From positions 124,001 through 188,000 of the forward strand of contig JAFZIN010000007.1 in assembly GCA_017554305.1 (NCBI GenBank): a stretch of DNA of 64,000 nucleotides, given 5' to 3'. The first letter of the stretch is position 1, and every line of letters begins with the position of its first letter. The notes beneath the pieces are model-generated. The model was not told where the DNA came from. It was given only the letters and a program-made list of their open reading frames with translations, and ran no database searches. Shown here piece by piece: positions 23,911 to 32,116 of the stretch. The position numbers and the translations under genes are program-made. This stretch comes from Bacteroidales bacterium (GTDB lineage Bacteria; Bacteroidota; Bacteroidia; Bacteroidales; UBA932).

Positions 23911-24206
23911 CATTAATAAGCAAACCATATTTCACCTCTATAATACGCAGTTATTCATTATTTTATACAACAAATAGCCTCAGCTCAAGCTCAAATATTA
24001 TAATCACTTTTCAACTGCTTAAGCAATAAAAGAGATTTCAGCAAGTCTCAGAAGACCCGAACAGTCACCCTAAAAAATAGTTATAACTGCCTCTTATTGA
24101 AACTAGTCTTGACATTTAACGTTTATCGTTAATCAAAAACGACTCTAACAAAGTTAACCATTTAGGCTTTATTTTTGTATATTTGTTGGTACTTAACAGA
24201 GTAAAT

Positions 24207-24947
24207 ATGAAAAGAATTCCTATAAAACTTGACAACTGCCCAATTGTTGAGTCCGTCCTTGAATTCAGGTTTGATTCTCATGTAGCTAGAGAAGTAGTTT
24301 TTCCTATTCTCTTTAGTTCCATAAACAGTGACTTTCAGTCACCAATTGCTTTACCTACACTTCAAATACCTGATAGTGTAAAAGCTATGGATCCGAATTT
24401 AAAAGATCAACCTAGCTACCGTCTTTTGCTAAAGGAGAATCCAAATTTCTCTTTGCAAATAGGACCTCGAGTTGTGTCTTTTAGTTTCAATCAAAATTAT
24501 CGTGGGTGGGACGCATTTCAAGATTATGTAATATCCTATTTTACAAGGCTTAAGCAGACTAATATAATAAATAGGGTAACGCGAATGGGGTTCCGAGTTA
24601 TTAATTTTTTTGAGTGGGATATATTTAAAAGGGGTACAGAAGTTAGTATTTTTCTTCAAGGCAAAGAAATACCGTATAGGGAAACTACATTGAGAACAAA
24701 GTTTATAAACGGAGACTATCAATCTGTGGTTAACATCATTAACAATGCGCAGTTAAACTCTCCTTCTGGCAAAAAAACAGGTTCAATAATAGATATTGAC
24801 ACATGTTTAATGAATTGCGAAAACTTTTTCCAAAAATTGCCTGAATATATGGGAAAAGCTCATTCGATTGAAAAGGAGATTTTCTTTAATCTTTTAAATG
24901 ACGATTTAATAGAATCTTTTAAACCATCCTACAATGACTCAATTTGA
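24207..24947 (+). CDS. TIGR04255-family protein
   Basis: 246 residues from ATG 24207 (MKRIPIKLDNCPIVESVLEF). The start (N-C-P-I-V-E-S-V-L-E-F-R-F), the central SLQIGPRVVSFSF and GWDAFQDYVISYF, and the C-terminal AHSIEKEIFFNLLND pattern are characteristic of the TIGR04255 family, of unknown function. The upstream TATATTTG is a plausible promoter. The next gene overlaps by 14 nt and a third follows, giving a compact three-gene unit. The family occurs in defence islands, so a defence or toxin role is possible but not shown. Confidence 0.7.
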   Translation: MKRIPIKLDNCPIVESVLEFRFDSHVAREVVFPILFSSINSDFQSPIALPTLQIPDSVKAMDPNLKDQPSYRLLLKENPNFSLQIGPRVVSFSFNQNYRGWDAFQDYVISYFTRLKQTNIINRVTRMGFRVINFFEWDIFKRGTEVSIFLQGKEIPYRETTLRTKFINGDYQSVVNIINNAQLNSPSGKKTGSIIDIDTCLMNCENFFQKLPEYMGKAHSIEKEIFFNLLNDDLIESFKPSYNDSI

Positions 24948-25230
24948 GAATTTATTATATTTGAGTGTTGGTATAGTCTGTTCTATATCAGACCAAACAT
25001 CTGTTGACATTGATTTTCAACAGGTAAGAAGGCCTATTGTTGCACCTATCGAAAAGCTATACTCACAAGACTATTCTCCATCAAATGCATCAGTTTATAC
25101 GATAAAAGATTTCTCAGAAACGCCTAAACGTAGTTATATGCTACGGTATAAAGCCATAGCAGAATCTTCGTGGTACGAAAAAGCATATAAAGGTAAATCA
25201 TTAGGAGATTTTATTGAGGTAGATAATTGA
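24934..25230 (+). CDS. 98-aa protein of the TIGR04255 module
   Basis: Begins MTQFENLLYLSVGIVCSISD and ends with WYEKAYKGKSLGDFIEVDN. No family recognised. No clear membrane segment; the N-terminal stretch is weakly hydrophobic. It overlaps the TIGR04255 gene by 14 nt, which implies coexpression. Could be a partner or chaperone. Confidence 0.55.
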   Translation: MTQFENLLYLSVGIVCSISDQTSVDIDFQQVRRPIVAPIEKLYSQDYSPSNASVYTIKDFSETPKRSYMLRYKAIAESSWYEKAYKGKSLGDFIEVDN

Positions 25231-25241
25231 AGGTAATATTT

Positions 25242-25799
25242 ATGGCTCATCTGGTTGATTGCGTGAAACTCTGTCAAGGTTCTATACTTGATGGTGTAGA
25301 TTGGGGGCAAGGAGAATCTAATCCCTTAAGTATTGTATTGACTTATGATTGTGACATAATCAACGATAAGGCGTCTTATATTATTTTAGCTGCTCTTATA
25401 CCAGCTAAGCCGACTATTGTCACCTCTAAGGAATATTTATCTAGAATACAAGGATATAATAACGGGGAAATCAGCAAGGAAAAGTGGAAGAAAATAAAAG
25501 AATTTATTGAGGGTTATATATACAACAAAGGGGTAACTAGATATTATTTCATCGACCCCCATCCTATACTAGATGCACCATACCTATTGGTTGATTTTCA
25601 ACACATAATGTCTATCCCTTTTGATCAAAGTAACCAATTAGAAACGATAGCACAACTTCCTTCCCCTTATAAGGAACAAATGATGGTTCAGTTTGCCTCA
25701 TATGCCGCAAGAATACCAGTTGATAGAGAAGAAGATACCACTCCTATTGTGAGCGATATCGTATCACCCATAAGACAAAAAAATAGTGATTCGATTTAG
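25242..25799 (+). CDS. 185-aa protein with a TYDCDI motif, third gene of the TIGR04255 module
   Basis: I start at ATG 25242; a TTG at 25227 is also in frame. Key segments are VLTYDCDIINDKASYIILAAL and VDFQHIMSIPF. The T-x-D-C-D-I plus Q-H-I-M pattern is reminiscent of families whose conserved Cys/Asp/His may form a catalytic or metal site, but I cannot name one. It follows the 98-aa gene after 11 nt. Confidence 0.55.
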   Translation: MAHLVDCVKLCQGSILDGVDWGQGESNPLSIVLTYDCDIINDKASYIILAALIPAKPTIVTSKEYLSRIQGYNNGEISKEKWKKIKEFIEGYIYNKGVTRYYFIDPHPILDAPYLLVDFQHIMSIPFDQSNQLETIAQLPSPYKEQMMVQFASYAARIPVDREEDTTPIVSDIVSPIRQKNSDSI

Positions 25800-25840
25800 T
25801 ATAATGGTAGATAGTAAATGGTGGTATTAACCAGCCCCCA

Positions 25841-25878
25841 CTCCAAAACAAAAACTGGCAACCATCATCGGTTTCCAG
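25841..25878 (-). terminator. Terminator downstream of the PIN-like gene
   Basis: Minus-strand CTGGAAACC (25870-25878) and GGTTGCCAG (25855-25863), one mismatch, followed by TTTTTGTTTTG. It lies 70 nt past repeat copy E, like the terminators after copies A and C. Confidence 0.6.
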
Positions 25879-25947
25879 CTTCTAACCATTCCTTCATAGT
25901 AATCCTTTACACCCCTCTTAGTCAACAGTCATCCCAACAACTACTTA

Positions 25948-26050
25948 TTTTTTATCCTCGATGGTTTTCCCCTCTACTCTCTTCTGTCTCCCAATCACTC
26001 TCAAACCACAGCATCACCACTAACGCCCAACAGCTCAATCTGTTTCGCTA
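25948..26050 (-). repeat. Intergenic repeat family, copy E
   Basis: TATCCTCGATGGTTTTCCCC, CTCTACTCTCTTCTGTCTCC, CATCACCACTAACGCCC and AGCTCAATCTGTTTCGCTA. The far end is identical to copy C over the last ~15 nt. It is followed by a hairpin GCTACGGGC/GCCCATAGC. It fills much of the 318-nt gap 25800-26117. Confidence 0.65.
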
Positions 26051-26117
26051 CGGGCATAGCCCATAGCGAGCTAAAAAACACTCATTTCACACCGCCATCA
26101 CAAACTTCCCTCCCCTA

Positions 26118-27455
26118 TCATTTTTGGTTCTTGTCTTTTCCTTTAGGCTTGTCATTTACATTATCCTTTTCACTATCTCTTTCGTTGGTATTATCCTCCG
26201 TTGAATATAATTCTTTGTTATCTAAGTTGTACTTGCCCTTTGATTGTACATCTAATAGATTCGGGAAATCAGGATCATAAAGAACATCATTTGGGTCTCT
26301 ATAACGATCGAGCAATGTTTTAGATACAAAATTGAACGGAGATCCAGATGTTGAGACACTTAGATTTACAGGACCTATTGGTGTATCAAAAAGACCAATA
26401 TGTTCTAATTTATCCGTATATCTAATAATTCCATCTTTATCTACATATGCATATGGTCTATCATAAGATGGAACTCTGGATGGATCCATTAAAGTAACAT
26501 CTACTCTATTCCCAACAGGCTTGTAAAATGAATAAACTCTTTGAGTTTCAGTATCAGCAGATATACTATAATCGATAGACCCTGTTGATTCTGCCTCTTT
26601 AATAGAAGAAGCAGATACATTTGCACCATCTAACATCTTTGCCATCTTCATGAATTGGTGTGTTTTATACATCAAAAAAGACTGGCCATTTGTTTTCCTA
26701 TTAAATTCACGAACCAATTCAACACGCGGGCCAATAGTCTTACCCGAAACCATATACCACCAATCCTCTTTTTCGTCATCAGTGACTATAACAAGGTTAC
26801 ACTTTTTATCTTTGGCATAATCAATAACTTGCATCCACCAAATCAAGTCTCCATAGAGATGACGGCTTCCTCTCTTCTCCTTTTCTTTCCTATCAGCAAA
26901 TCCAGGAGGGATACTCTCTTTATAGCGTTTTGCTCCTTCAGAAAAAAGTGCATTTAAACGATCATCTTCGTAGTCATCCCCTACCTTTCCCTTATAGAGT
27001 GATAGAATTTCTTTTAATATTTTTTCTTTATCGTTCTCTTCAAAATCTTTCTTCCATTTTTGAATCTTTTTCTCTTCCCGTTTTTGAAAAGCCTTAATGT
27101 CTTCTTTAAGCAACTCTATATTATGAGCCGTATCATTTTTGAAATCGTTTAATTGCAGAGCACTAGTGAACGATTTATCAATACTACTAAGGCCCTTCAA
27201 CAAATCATCAAAGCCTTTCTTTACACTTTCAATTACAACCAAACGATTGTTAAAGAACTCCATTCCAATCTGATAAGGCAACCAAAGATTATCTTTATGA
27301 TTCTTGAGAATGCCCAATAGTTCATCACAACTCTTTTTGGAATAACGGAAAATGTTCAGCAGAACATTTGCATCAAGAATGAATACGCCTTCCTTCCAAA
27401 TCTTTTCGCGCTGTGTTTCAGTAAGCGAAAGGTACTCTTTGAATTTATTTTTCAT
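26118..27455 (-). CDS. PIN-like domain protein (putative RNase)
   Basis: 445 residues. The N-terminal ~250 residues form a PIN-like domain: FILDANVLLNIFRY holds the first Asp, WLPYQIGMEFFNNR the Glu, RHLYGDLIWWMQVIDYAKD and VIVTDDEKEDWW the remaining acidic residues. This is the large PIN_8-like type usually found alone in defence islands. The C-terminal half is different: several charged repeats and a long tail rich in Lys, Asp and Asn. A likely metal-dependent RNase, target unknown. It lies between repeat copies E and F. Confidence 0.75.
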   Translation of the reverse strand: MKNKFKEYLSLTETQREKIWKEGVFILDANVLLNIFRYSKKSCDELLGILKNHKDNLWLPYQIGMEFFNNRLVVIESVKKGFDDLLKGLSSIDKSFTSALQLNDFKNDTAHNIELLKEDIKAFQKREEKKIQKWKKDFEENDKEKILKEILSLYKGKVGDDYEDDRLNALFSEGAKRYKESIPPGFADRKEKEKRGSRHLYGDLIWWMQVIDYAKDKKCNLVIVTDDEKEDWWYMVSGKTIGPRVELVREFNRKTNGQSFLMYKTHQFMKMAKMLDGANVSASSIKEAESTGSIDYSISADTETQRVYSFYKPVGNRVDVTLMDPSRVPSYDRPYAYVDKDGIIRYTDKLEHIGLFDTPIGPVNLSVSTSGSPFNFVSKTLLDRYRDPNDVLYDPDFPNLLDVQSKGKYNLDNKELYSTEDNTNERDSEKDNVNDKPKGKDKNQK

Positions 27456-27478
27456 TATCTAAAAGACCTAATATGAAT

Positions 27479-28030
27479 CTACCACTCCCACTCAAACCTC
27501 TCAATATCCTCCTCAATCAGCGGGCTCCCAACCTGAACCTCAATAAACGTCAAAGGCTCATCACCTGCCTTAATAGCGTGATAGTGACCCACTGGAATTA
27601 CAAGAACGTCATCCGGTTTAACGGAACGCTTTTCGCCATCCAGAACAAACGTTCCCTCACCCTGAACAACAGTCCACACCTCCGTTCTATGATGATGCAC
27701 CTGGTAACTGATATTCTTCCCCGGATTCAGAGTAATAGACTTTGTAAGAGACTGACGCCCATCCTCATACGTCACAGAATCCAAAACTCTGTAAGTACCC
27801 CAACGGCGCTCCTCGTACATCGGCCTGGTTATCAGGCGGTCCGCATAGTCCTTAATCTTTTCGCTCTCCTCCTTCCCACTAACCATAATGCCATCCGGAC
27901 TCTCAGCAATCACCACATCCTTCCCACCAACCCTACTTTTTTCCTCCGCGATAGTTTCCCCATCCACTCTCTTCTCTCCCCTTTTCACTTTCACACCGCC
28001 ATCACCCCTAACGCCCACTGGCTCAATCAT
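27479..28030 (-). pseudogene. C-terminal fragment of ManC-like mannose-1-phosphate guanylyltransferase
   Basis: From about 27940 down to the stop at 27479 the frame reads VVIAESPDGIMVSGKEESEKI, then RPMYEERRWGTYRVLD, QVHHHRTEVWTVVQGEGTF and IPVGHYHAI. These are the final ~150 residues of ManC (type II phosphomannose isomerase cupin). The nucleotidyltransferase half, about 270 residues, is missing. The first ~30 residues of the open frame are repeat copy F read in frame. Its start codon makes an ATGA overlap with the stop of the WbuC remnant. I regard it as a relic of a polysaccharide operon, although the frame is open and could be expressed as a cupin. Confidence 0.6.
27937..28030 (-). repeat. 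Intergenic repeat family, copy F
   Basis: TTTCCTCCGCGATAGTTTC through CCATCACCCCTAACGCCC and GGCTCAATCAT. It shares 46 identical nt with copy B. Here, unlike the other copies, it is in frame with the ManC remnant, so it may be the source form or a fusion junction. Confidence 0.7.
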
Positions 28031-28114
28031 AGACTCAACATATCTTCCTCCCCGATAGGTTCATACGCCCCTTCCTTCATCTCCAGAATCACAGAGCCGC
28101 TCTCTAACGCCTTA
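28027..28114 (-). pseudogene. 3' remnant of a WbuC-type cupin gene
   Basis: Minus-strand frame LIKALESGSVILEMKEGAYEPIGEEDML ends in TGA at 28027. Compare the end of the intact gene at 38547-38933: LKCLESGTILFEAKDGPYHPLEEDE. Only the last ~28 codons remain. The remnant abuts the TIR gene stop at 28116, so the TIR module may have replaced its 5' part. Confidence 0.6.
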
Positions 28115-28115
28115 A

Positions 28116-28967
28116 TCAAAACTCATAATAGTTCTCCTTCCACAACGCAACCAATTCATCAATCTCTCCATCGCTAAGTTGTACACCTGTAAGTTCACTA
28201 TAACCAATGCTAAGTGCCAGGAGCACTTTGAAATAGTCCTCTCTATCCCTTACAGTAGCATCCGAGTGGTGCTCCAGCATTTCCAGATAACAGGCATTCA
28301 TGATTTCCCACGATTGCAACTCACGCTCCGGCACAACATCCAACTCATACTGGTCAACATAGTCATAAAACGTTTTATTCAGATGCTTGCCTATGCCATA
28401 ATAGACAGCTTTGCTCCTGATAAGCTGCTGCTTGGTCAGTTTGCTATGTTTGGTTGTTGCGCTCTTTATTTCTGACATTTTTGCCAGTTTGGGAGTCCCT
28501 TCTGCTACAGCCTTTCTCAACACGCCTCGCATCCTCAGTTCCTGATATATTTCAGGACGTACCTTTTTGAGAATTGCAGGTACTATCTTCCCGAAATTGG
28601 CTCTCGATATAGGCAGAGCCATAATGTCTGCCAGATAAAGCGAGAAACTCTTAACATCTTCCTTAGTAACATCATACCACAACGGCAATATAACCCTTTC
28701 TCCGTCTATCTCTCTCGTCATCAACGAACGATATTCATAGTCCGTCCATTTCTTCGCGAGGAAAGCTTTCGACAATACCACCAAGCCATATTTAGATTCT
28801 TGTAGGCCTCTGTCTATCGAGGCTGTTAGGCTGTCGCCCGGCTGCAATGAAAACTCATCATACCAAACACGCACCGACATCCTCTCAAGTATGGTTGCCA
28901 TTGGCCGCACTATCGCATCTTTATCCTCGCTTGCGTGTGATATGAATATGTCATACTTCTTGTCCAT
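28116..28967 (-). CDS. TIR-domain protein
   Basis: 283 residues from ATG 28967 (MDKKYDIFISHASEDKD). TIR motifs: YDIFISHASEDKD at the first strand, VWYDEF, a GLQESKYGLVVLSKAFLAK stretch, and KKWTDYEYRSLM with the catalytic Glu of NAD-consuming TIRs. The C-terminal ~140 residues are helical and unrecognised; they could sense the trigger. Bacterial TIR proteins commonly deplete NAD+ during infection. It stands alone, with no Thoeris ThsA or CBASS gene next to it. It overwrote the 5' end of a WbuC-like gene. Confidence 0.8.
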   Translation of the reverse strand: MDKKYDIFISHASEDKDAIVRPMATILERMSVRVWYDEFSLQPGDSLTASIDRGLQESKYGLVVLSKAFLAKKWTDYEYRSLMTREIDGERVILPLWYDVTKEDVKSFSLYLADIMALPISRANFGKIVPAILKKVRPEIYQELRMRGVLRKAVAEGTPKLAKMSEIKSATTKHSKLTKQQLIRSKAVYYGIGKHLNKTFYDYVDQYELDVVPERELQSWEIMNACYLEMLEHHSDATVRDREDYFKVLLALSIGYSELTGVQLSDGEIDELVALWKENYYEF

Positions 28968-29219
28968 AACCATTAAGTTAACTCTACACCATCCACCCCT
29001 TCCCTCTCATCTCACCCTTTCACCCCCTTAATCTACACCTCCAACCTTTGTTTCATTCAACGCCTCCTTTCTTCTTTCTCTTGATATGAGAGCTGAGAAT
29101 GGTCTATCGTCGCCTCACAATAATGCGAGATGTTTCTTTGATGATATCTATTTGCCATTCAGTTATAGGGCCACTCGTAAAGTTCGCCCAAGATAGGCAA
29201 CGGTTTACGCACTAAATTA

Positions 29220-29438
29220 TTAAAGCCTCTTCATTATTGATTCATAGGAATCTTTACAGAAAAACTCTTCTTTAAGATCTATTAATCGAATTATAGCGCA
29301 TGCATTCATACCTCTTAAATCTGGAATATTCTTAATTTCCTCTTCTGTAAATGCATGTCTATTAATAACCATCTCTATGCGATCTTTTCGAAAGGACCAT
29401 GTACTACCGCCAATGCTTGTTACTGTTATAAACTCCAT
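29220..29438 (-). CDS. 72-aa protein downstream of the RES-like gene
   Basis: Starts MEFITVTSIGGSTWSFRKDR and ends EEFFCKDSYESIMKRL. The fold pattern (short strands, then a final helix after a C/V-x-ES motif) resembles small beta proteins such as FlbD-like ones. It sits 13 nt after the RES-like gene stop on the same strand, so it could be its antitoxin or partner. The 246-nt region to its left up to 28968 shows no gene. Confidence 0.45.
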   Translation of the reverse strand: MEFITVTSIGGSTWSFRKDRIEMVINRHAFTEEEIKNIPDLRGMNACAIIRLIDLKEEFFCKDSYESIMKRL

Positions 29439-29451
29439 AATTATATCCGTT

Positions 29452-30495
29452 TTAAATGGTTAAATACTTAGTTTCTTTTCGTATAGGGGAAAGTCCCATT
29501 TTCTCATCCAAGAGTGCATCCATTAATCCAAACTGAGAATTAAGGTACGCATCATCATTATTTCCTTCTATCAATCTATTAAGAGACAACAATTTCTCTC
29601 TAAACATAGCAATTGTATTAGTTCTTGAAAAAAAGGATTTAAGGCTATTGCTATAACCAGCTTTTTGTGATTCGGCAGCAGGAAAAACATAGTTGATATA
29701 TCGTTCTATCTCCTCCTTTGAGAAATTGCACTTAAAACAATCCGCATCTCCATTCAAGAGATGTGTAGAGATATATCTTATACAAAAACCTTTATGTTTA
29801 TAGTGACGTCTTAAAATTAAAACTTGGAAAATATTTTGTGGAAGAATATATTCCTCTTTAAACAGTGCATCTCTTTTGGCGGACAAACTACATGCGAGGA
29901 TGATACACACCCGTTTAATATCTGCTAATGACGAGATTGATAAAGGAAGTGATAAGTCGAAAACCATGATGGGAAGAGCATTGGTGTAACCACAATAATT
30001 ACACATATCGAAATCTACACGACCAAGTTCCTCCCAACATATATAGGATGAAGACCCAAGATATAAACAGGGAATTCCAGAGATGCTATATCGCTGATTA
30101 CCAATTAAATCTCTATGATCAAAAGGGATATGAAACATTTCATTCTCAGAAAACAGATAAAGAGACTCACCTTTCCTCGCCTTATACAATCTAAGACCCT
30201 TTTGAATCTTTATGGTTCTCATATTCTTCACTAAATTTCTCGTATACTTCAGCGCACTGAATTGATCACCTTTTAAAAAAGCTTTTAAGATATTACTAAT
30301 GTCGGTTCTACATGAATTAATAGAACTCAATATTTCTTCGAACGAGGTTCCAGTAATAGATTCCAACTCATCTTTATTTTTATTCACATAATTCTGAAAC
30401 TTGGTGATTATCGCCATTGTTCTATCTTGAATATCGCCTTGCAGGCAATCTTCTCCTCTTAACCAGCTTGATGATAATTCTATAAGATTTTCCAT
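29452..30495 (-). CDS. RES-domain-like protein (possible NAD+-degrading toxin)
   Basis: 347 residues from ATG 30495 (MENLIELSSSWLRGE); an in-frame start at 30540 is weaker. The middle third has LYKARKGESL, then MFHIPF, RYSISGIPCLYLGSSSYICWEEL: Arg, Glu and Ser in the order typical of RES domains, with the R-x-S-x-x-G-x-P-x-LYL core. RES toxins cleave NAD+ with phosphate. N-terminal helices and the C-terminal third are unrecognised. TACCTTTG at 30560-30567 is a likely -7 element. The 72-aa neighbour may neutralise it, but classical RES antitoxins (Xre-family) are absent. Confidence 0.6.
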   Translation of the reverse strand: MENLIELSSSWLRGEDCLQGDIQDRTMAIITKFQNYVNKNKDELESITGTSFEEILSSINSCRTDISNILKAFLKGDQFSALKYTRNLVKNMRTIKIQKGLRLYKARKGESLYLFSENEMFHIPFDHRDLIGNQRYSISGIPCLYLGSSSYICWEELGRVDFDMCNYCGYTNALPIMVFDLSLPLSISSLADIKRVCIILACSLSAKRDALFKEEYILPQNIFQVLILRRHYKHKGFCIRYISTHLLNGDADCFKCNFSKEEIERYINYVFPAAESQKAGYSNSLKSFFSRTNTIAMFREKLLSLNRLIEGNNDDAYLNSQFGLMDALLDEKMGLSPIRKETKYLTI

Positions 30496-30774
30496 TTTAT
30501 TATGAACAAATAAAGGTCTTTTTTGACAACCTTTTAACAACTACATTTATTACACTTCTCAAAGGTATCATCAAAAAAAAACGTTTCCCTATTAATCAGA
30601 CCTGACAAAAAAGAACACCTTACGAGCATCAAGAATAGCAACTATAGAAGCATCTAATCCAAGTTCATCTAGTAGAAAAAAGAAACGCTTCCTTATCTTA
30701 TGATAAGCCTCACAAGTAGATCGACAAGAAATATAATTTGGTAGTATGCAGACATTTAGTTATTCTCTTCAACT

Positions 30775-31959
30775 TTAAAAGCTTCCCGATAGTCCCCTCT
30801 CAACCTCTTCCCCCTTAAACGCCCTCACAATCCTTGAGCAAGCTTTGCCATCACCGTAAGGATTCACCGCCTTACTCATCCTCTCGTATGCCGCAACATC
30901 ATCCAGCAAGGTCGAAACCTCCGAGACAATCAAATCATGATTGGTTCCCACCAAATGCACCGTACCATTCTTCAACGCCTCAGGCCTCTCCGTAGTATCA
31001 CGCATAACAAGCACTGGCTTACCCAAACCAGGAGCCTCCTCCTGAATGCCACCGCTATCCGTCAGCACCACAGTGCTCTTCTCCATCAAATAAACAAATT
31101 CCAAGTATTGCAACGGCTCAATGAAGAAGAAATTCTTGTAAACAGTCAAATCCTCCCCAAACACCTCATGAATAGGCTTGCGAACATTCGGATTCAGGTG
31201 CATAGGATAAACAAAGTCCACATCCGCATACTTCTCACTAAGATCCTTCATGGCCGTCACCATACTAATGAACCCCTCACCAAAGTTCTCTCTTCTGTGA
31301 CCTGTAATCAAAACCAGCTTCTTACCACCCTCCAAACGCGTCACATCGTACCCTGCATTAGCCAGCACCTTCACCTGCTCCTCCGCCAAGGCCTTATCCG
31401 TCCTAAGCTTCTCCACCACCATGTGCAGCGCATCAATCACCGTATTACCAGTAACAAAAATTTGCCCCTGCGCCTTCTCATCCAGCAAATTCTTCTCGCT
31501 CAAAGGCGTAGGCGCAAAATTATACGTAGCAATCCTACCAGTTATCTGCCTGTTCATCTCCTCCGGCCAAGGACTATAAATGTTGTGCGTACGCAACCCA
31601 GCCTCCACATGCCCCACCGGAATCTGCTGATAGAAAGCCGCCAACGCCGATGCAGTACTAGTTGTAGTATCACCATGAACCAGCACAACATCCGGCTTGC
31701 ACTTAGCAAAAACATCCCTCATCCCCGTCAACACCCTTGCCGTCACATCATACAAATCCTGCCCCTGCTTCATAATATTCAAGTCATAATCCGGCTTCAC
31801 ATCAAATATGGTCAGCACTTGATCCAGCATCTCCCTATGCTGCCCCGTCACACAAACTATTGTCTCAAATTCGTCTGAATGATTCTGGAACTCCTTCACC
31901 AGCGGGCACATCTTAATTGCCTCAGGCCGAGTCCCAAACACTAGCATAACTTTTTTCAT
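30775..31959 (-). CDS. wecB: UDP-N-acetylglucosamine 2-epimerase (non-hydrolysing)
   Basis: 394 residues, the full length of WecB. It interconverts UDP-GlcNAc and UDP-ManNAc. Motifs: VFGTRPEAIKMCPLVKE at the N-terminus, VHGDTTTSTASALAAFY, GHVEAGLRTHNIYSPWPEE with the catalytic His/Glu pair, LITGHRRENFG, and LTDSGGIQEEAPGLGKPVLV. Cytoplasmic. It stands alone, with the RES-like gene downstream and the DGQHR gene upstream, so the nearest polysaccharide genes are several kb away. The 3' end (residues GEEVERGLSGSF) is purine-rich and weakly similar to the intergenic repeat family. The 234-nt gap 30541-30774 holds only a promoter-like site. Confidence 0.9.
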   Translation of the reverse strand: MKKVMLVFGTRPEAIKMCPLVKEFQNHSDEFETIVCVTGQHREMLDQVLTIFDVKPDYDLNIMKQGQDLYDVTARVLTGMRDVFAKCKPDVVLVHGDTTTSTASALAAFYQQIPVGHVEAGLRTHNIYSPWPEEMNRQITGRIATYNFAPTPLSEKNLLDEKAQGQIFVTGNTVIDALHMVVEKLRTDKALAEEQVKVLANAGYDVTRLEGGKKLVLITGHRRENFGEGFISMVTAMKDLSEKYADVDFVYPMHLNPNVRKPIHEVFGEDLTVYKNFFFIEPLQYLEFVYLMEKSTVVLTDSGGIQEEAPGLGKPVLVMRDTTERPEALKNGTVHLVGTNHDLIVSEVSTLLDDVAAYERMSKAVNPYGDGKACSRIVRAFKGEEVERGLSGSF

Positions 31960-32116
31960 AACTGTATATCTTTTTCAAATTTCTATTTATACTCCAAATA
32001 GCCAACTTCCTATCATCTTAAACAACTTCTACACTTCATAAAACTCAGCATCTAAATCACCTCATGCACAAAATCCAACCATATAAGTAGAAAGGAGGAG
32101 TAGACTATAAGGAAGT

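Noticed and set aside
28116-28967. A complete Thoeris or CBASS system around the TIR gene
   Set aside because: No ThsA, cyclase or other partner gene is next to the TIR gene.
30775-30850. The 3' end of wecB as the parent of the intergenic repeats
   Set aside because: Similarity is limited to a purine-rich stretch and CTATCGGGAAG; the WbuC relic matches the repeats better.
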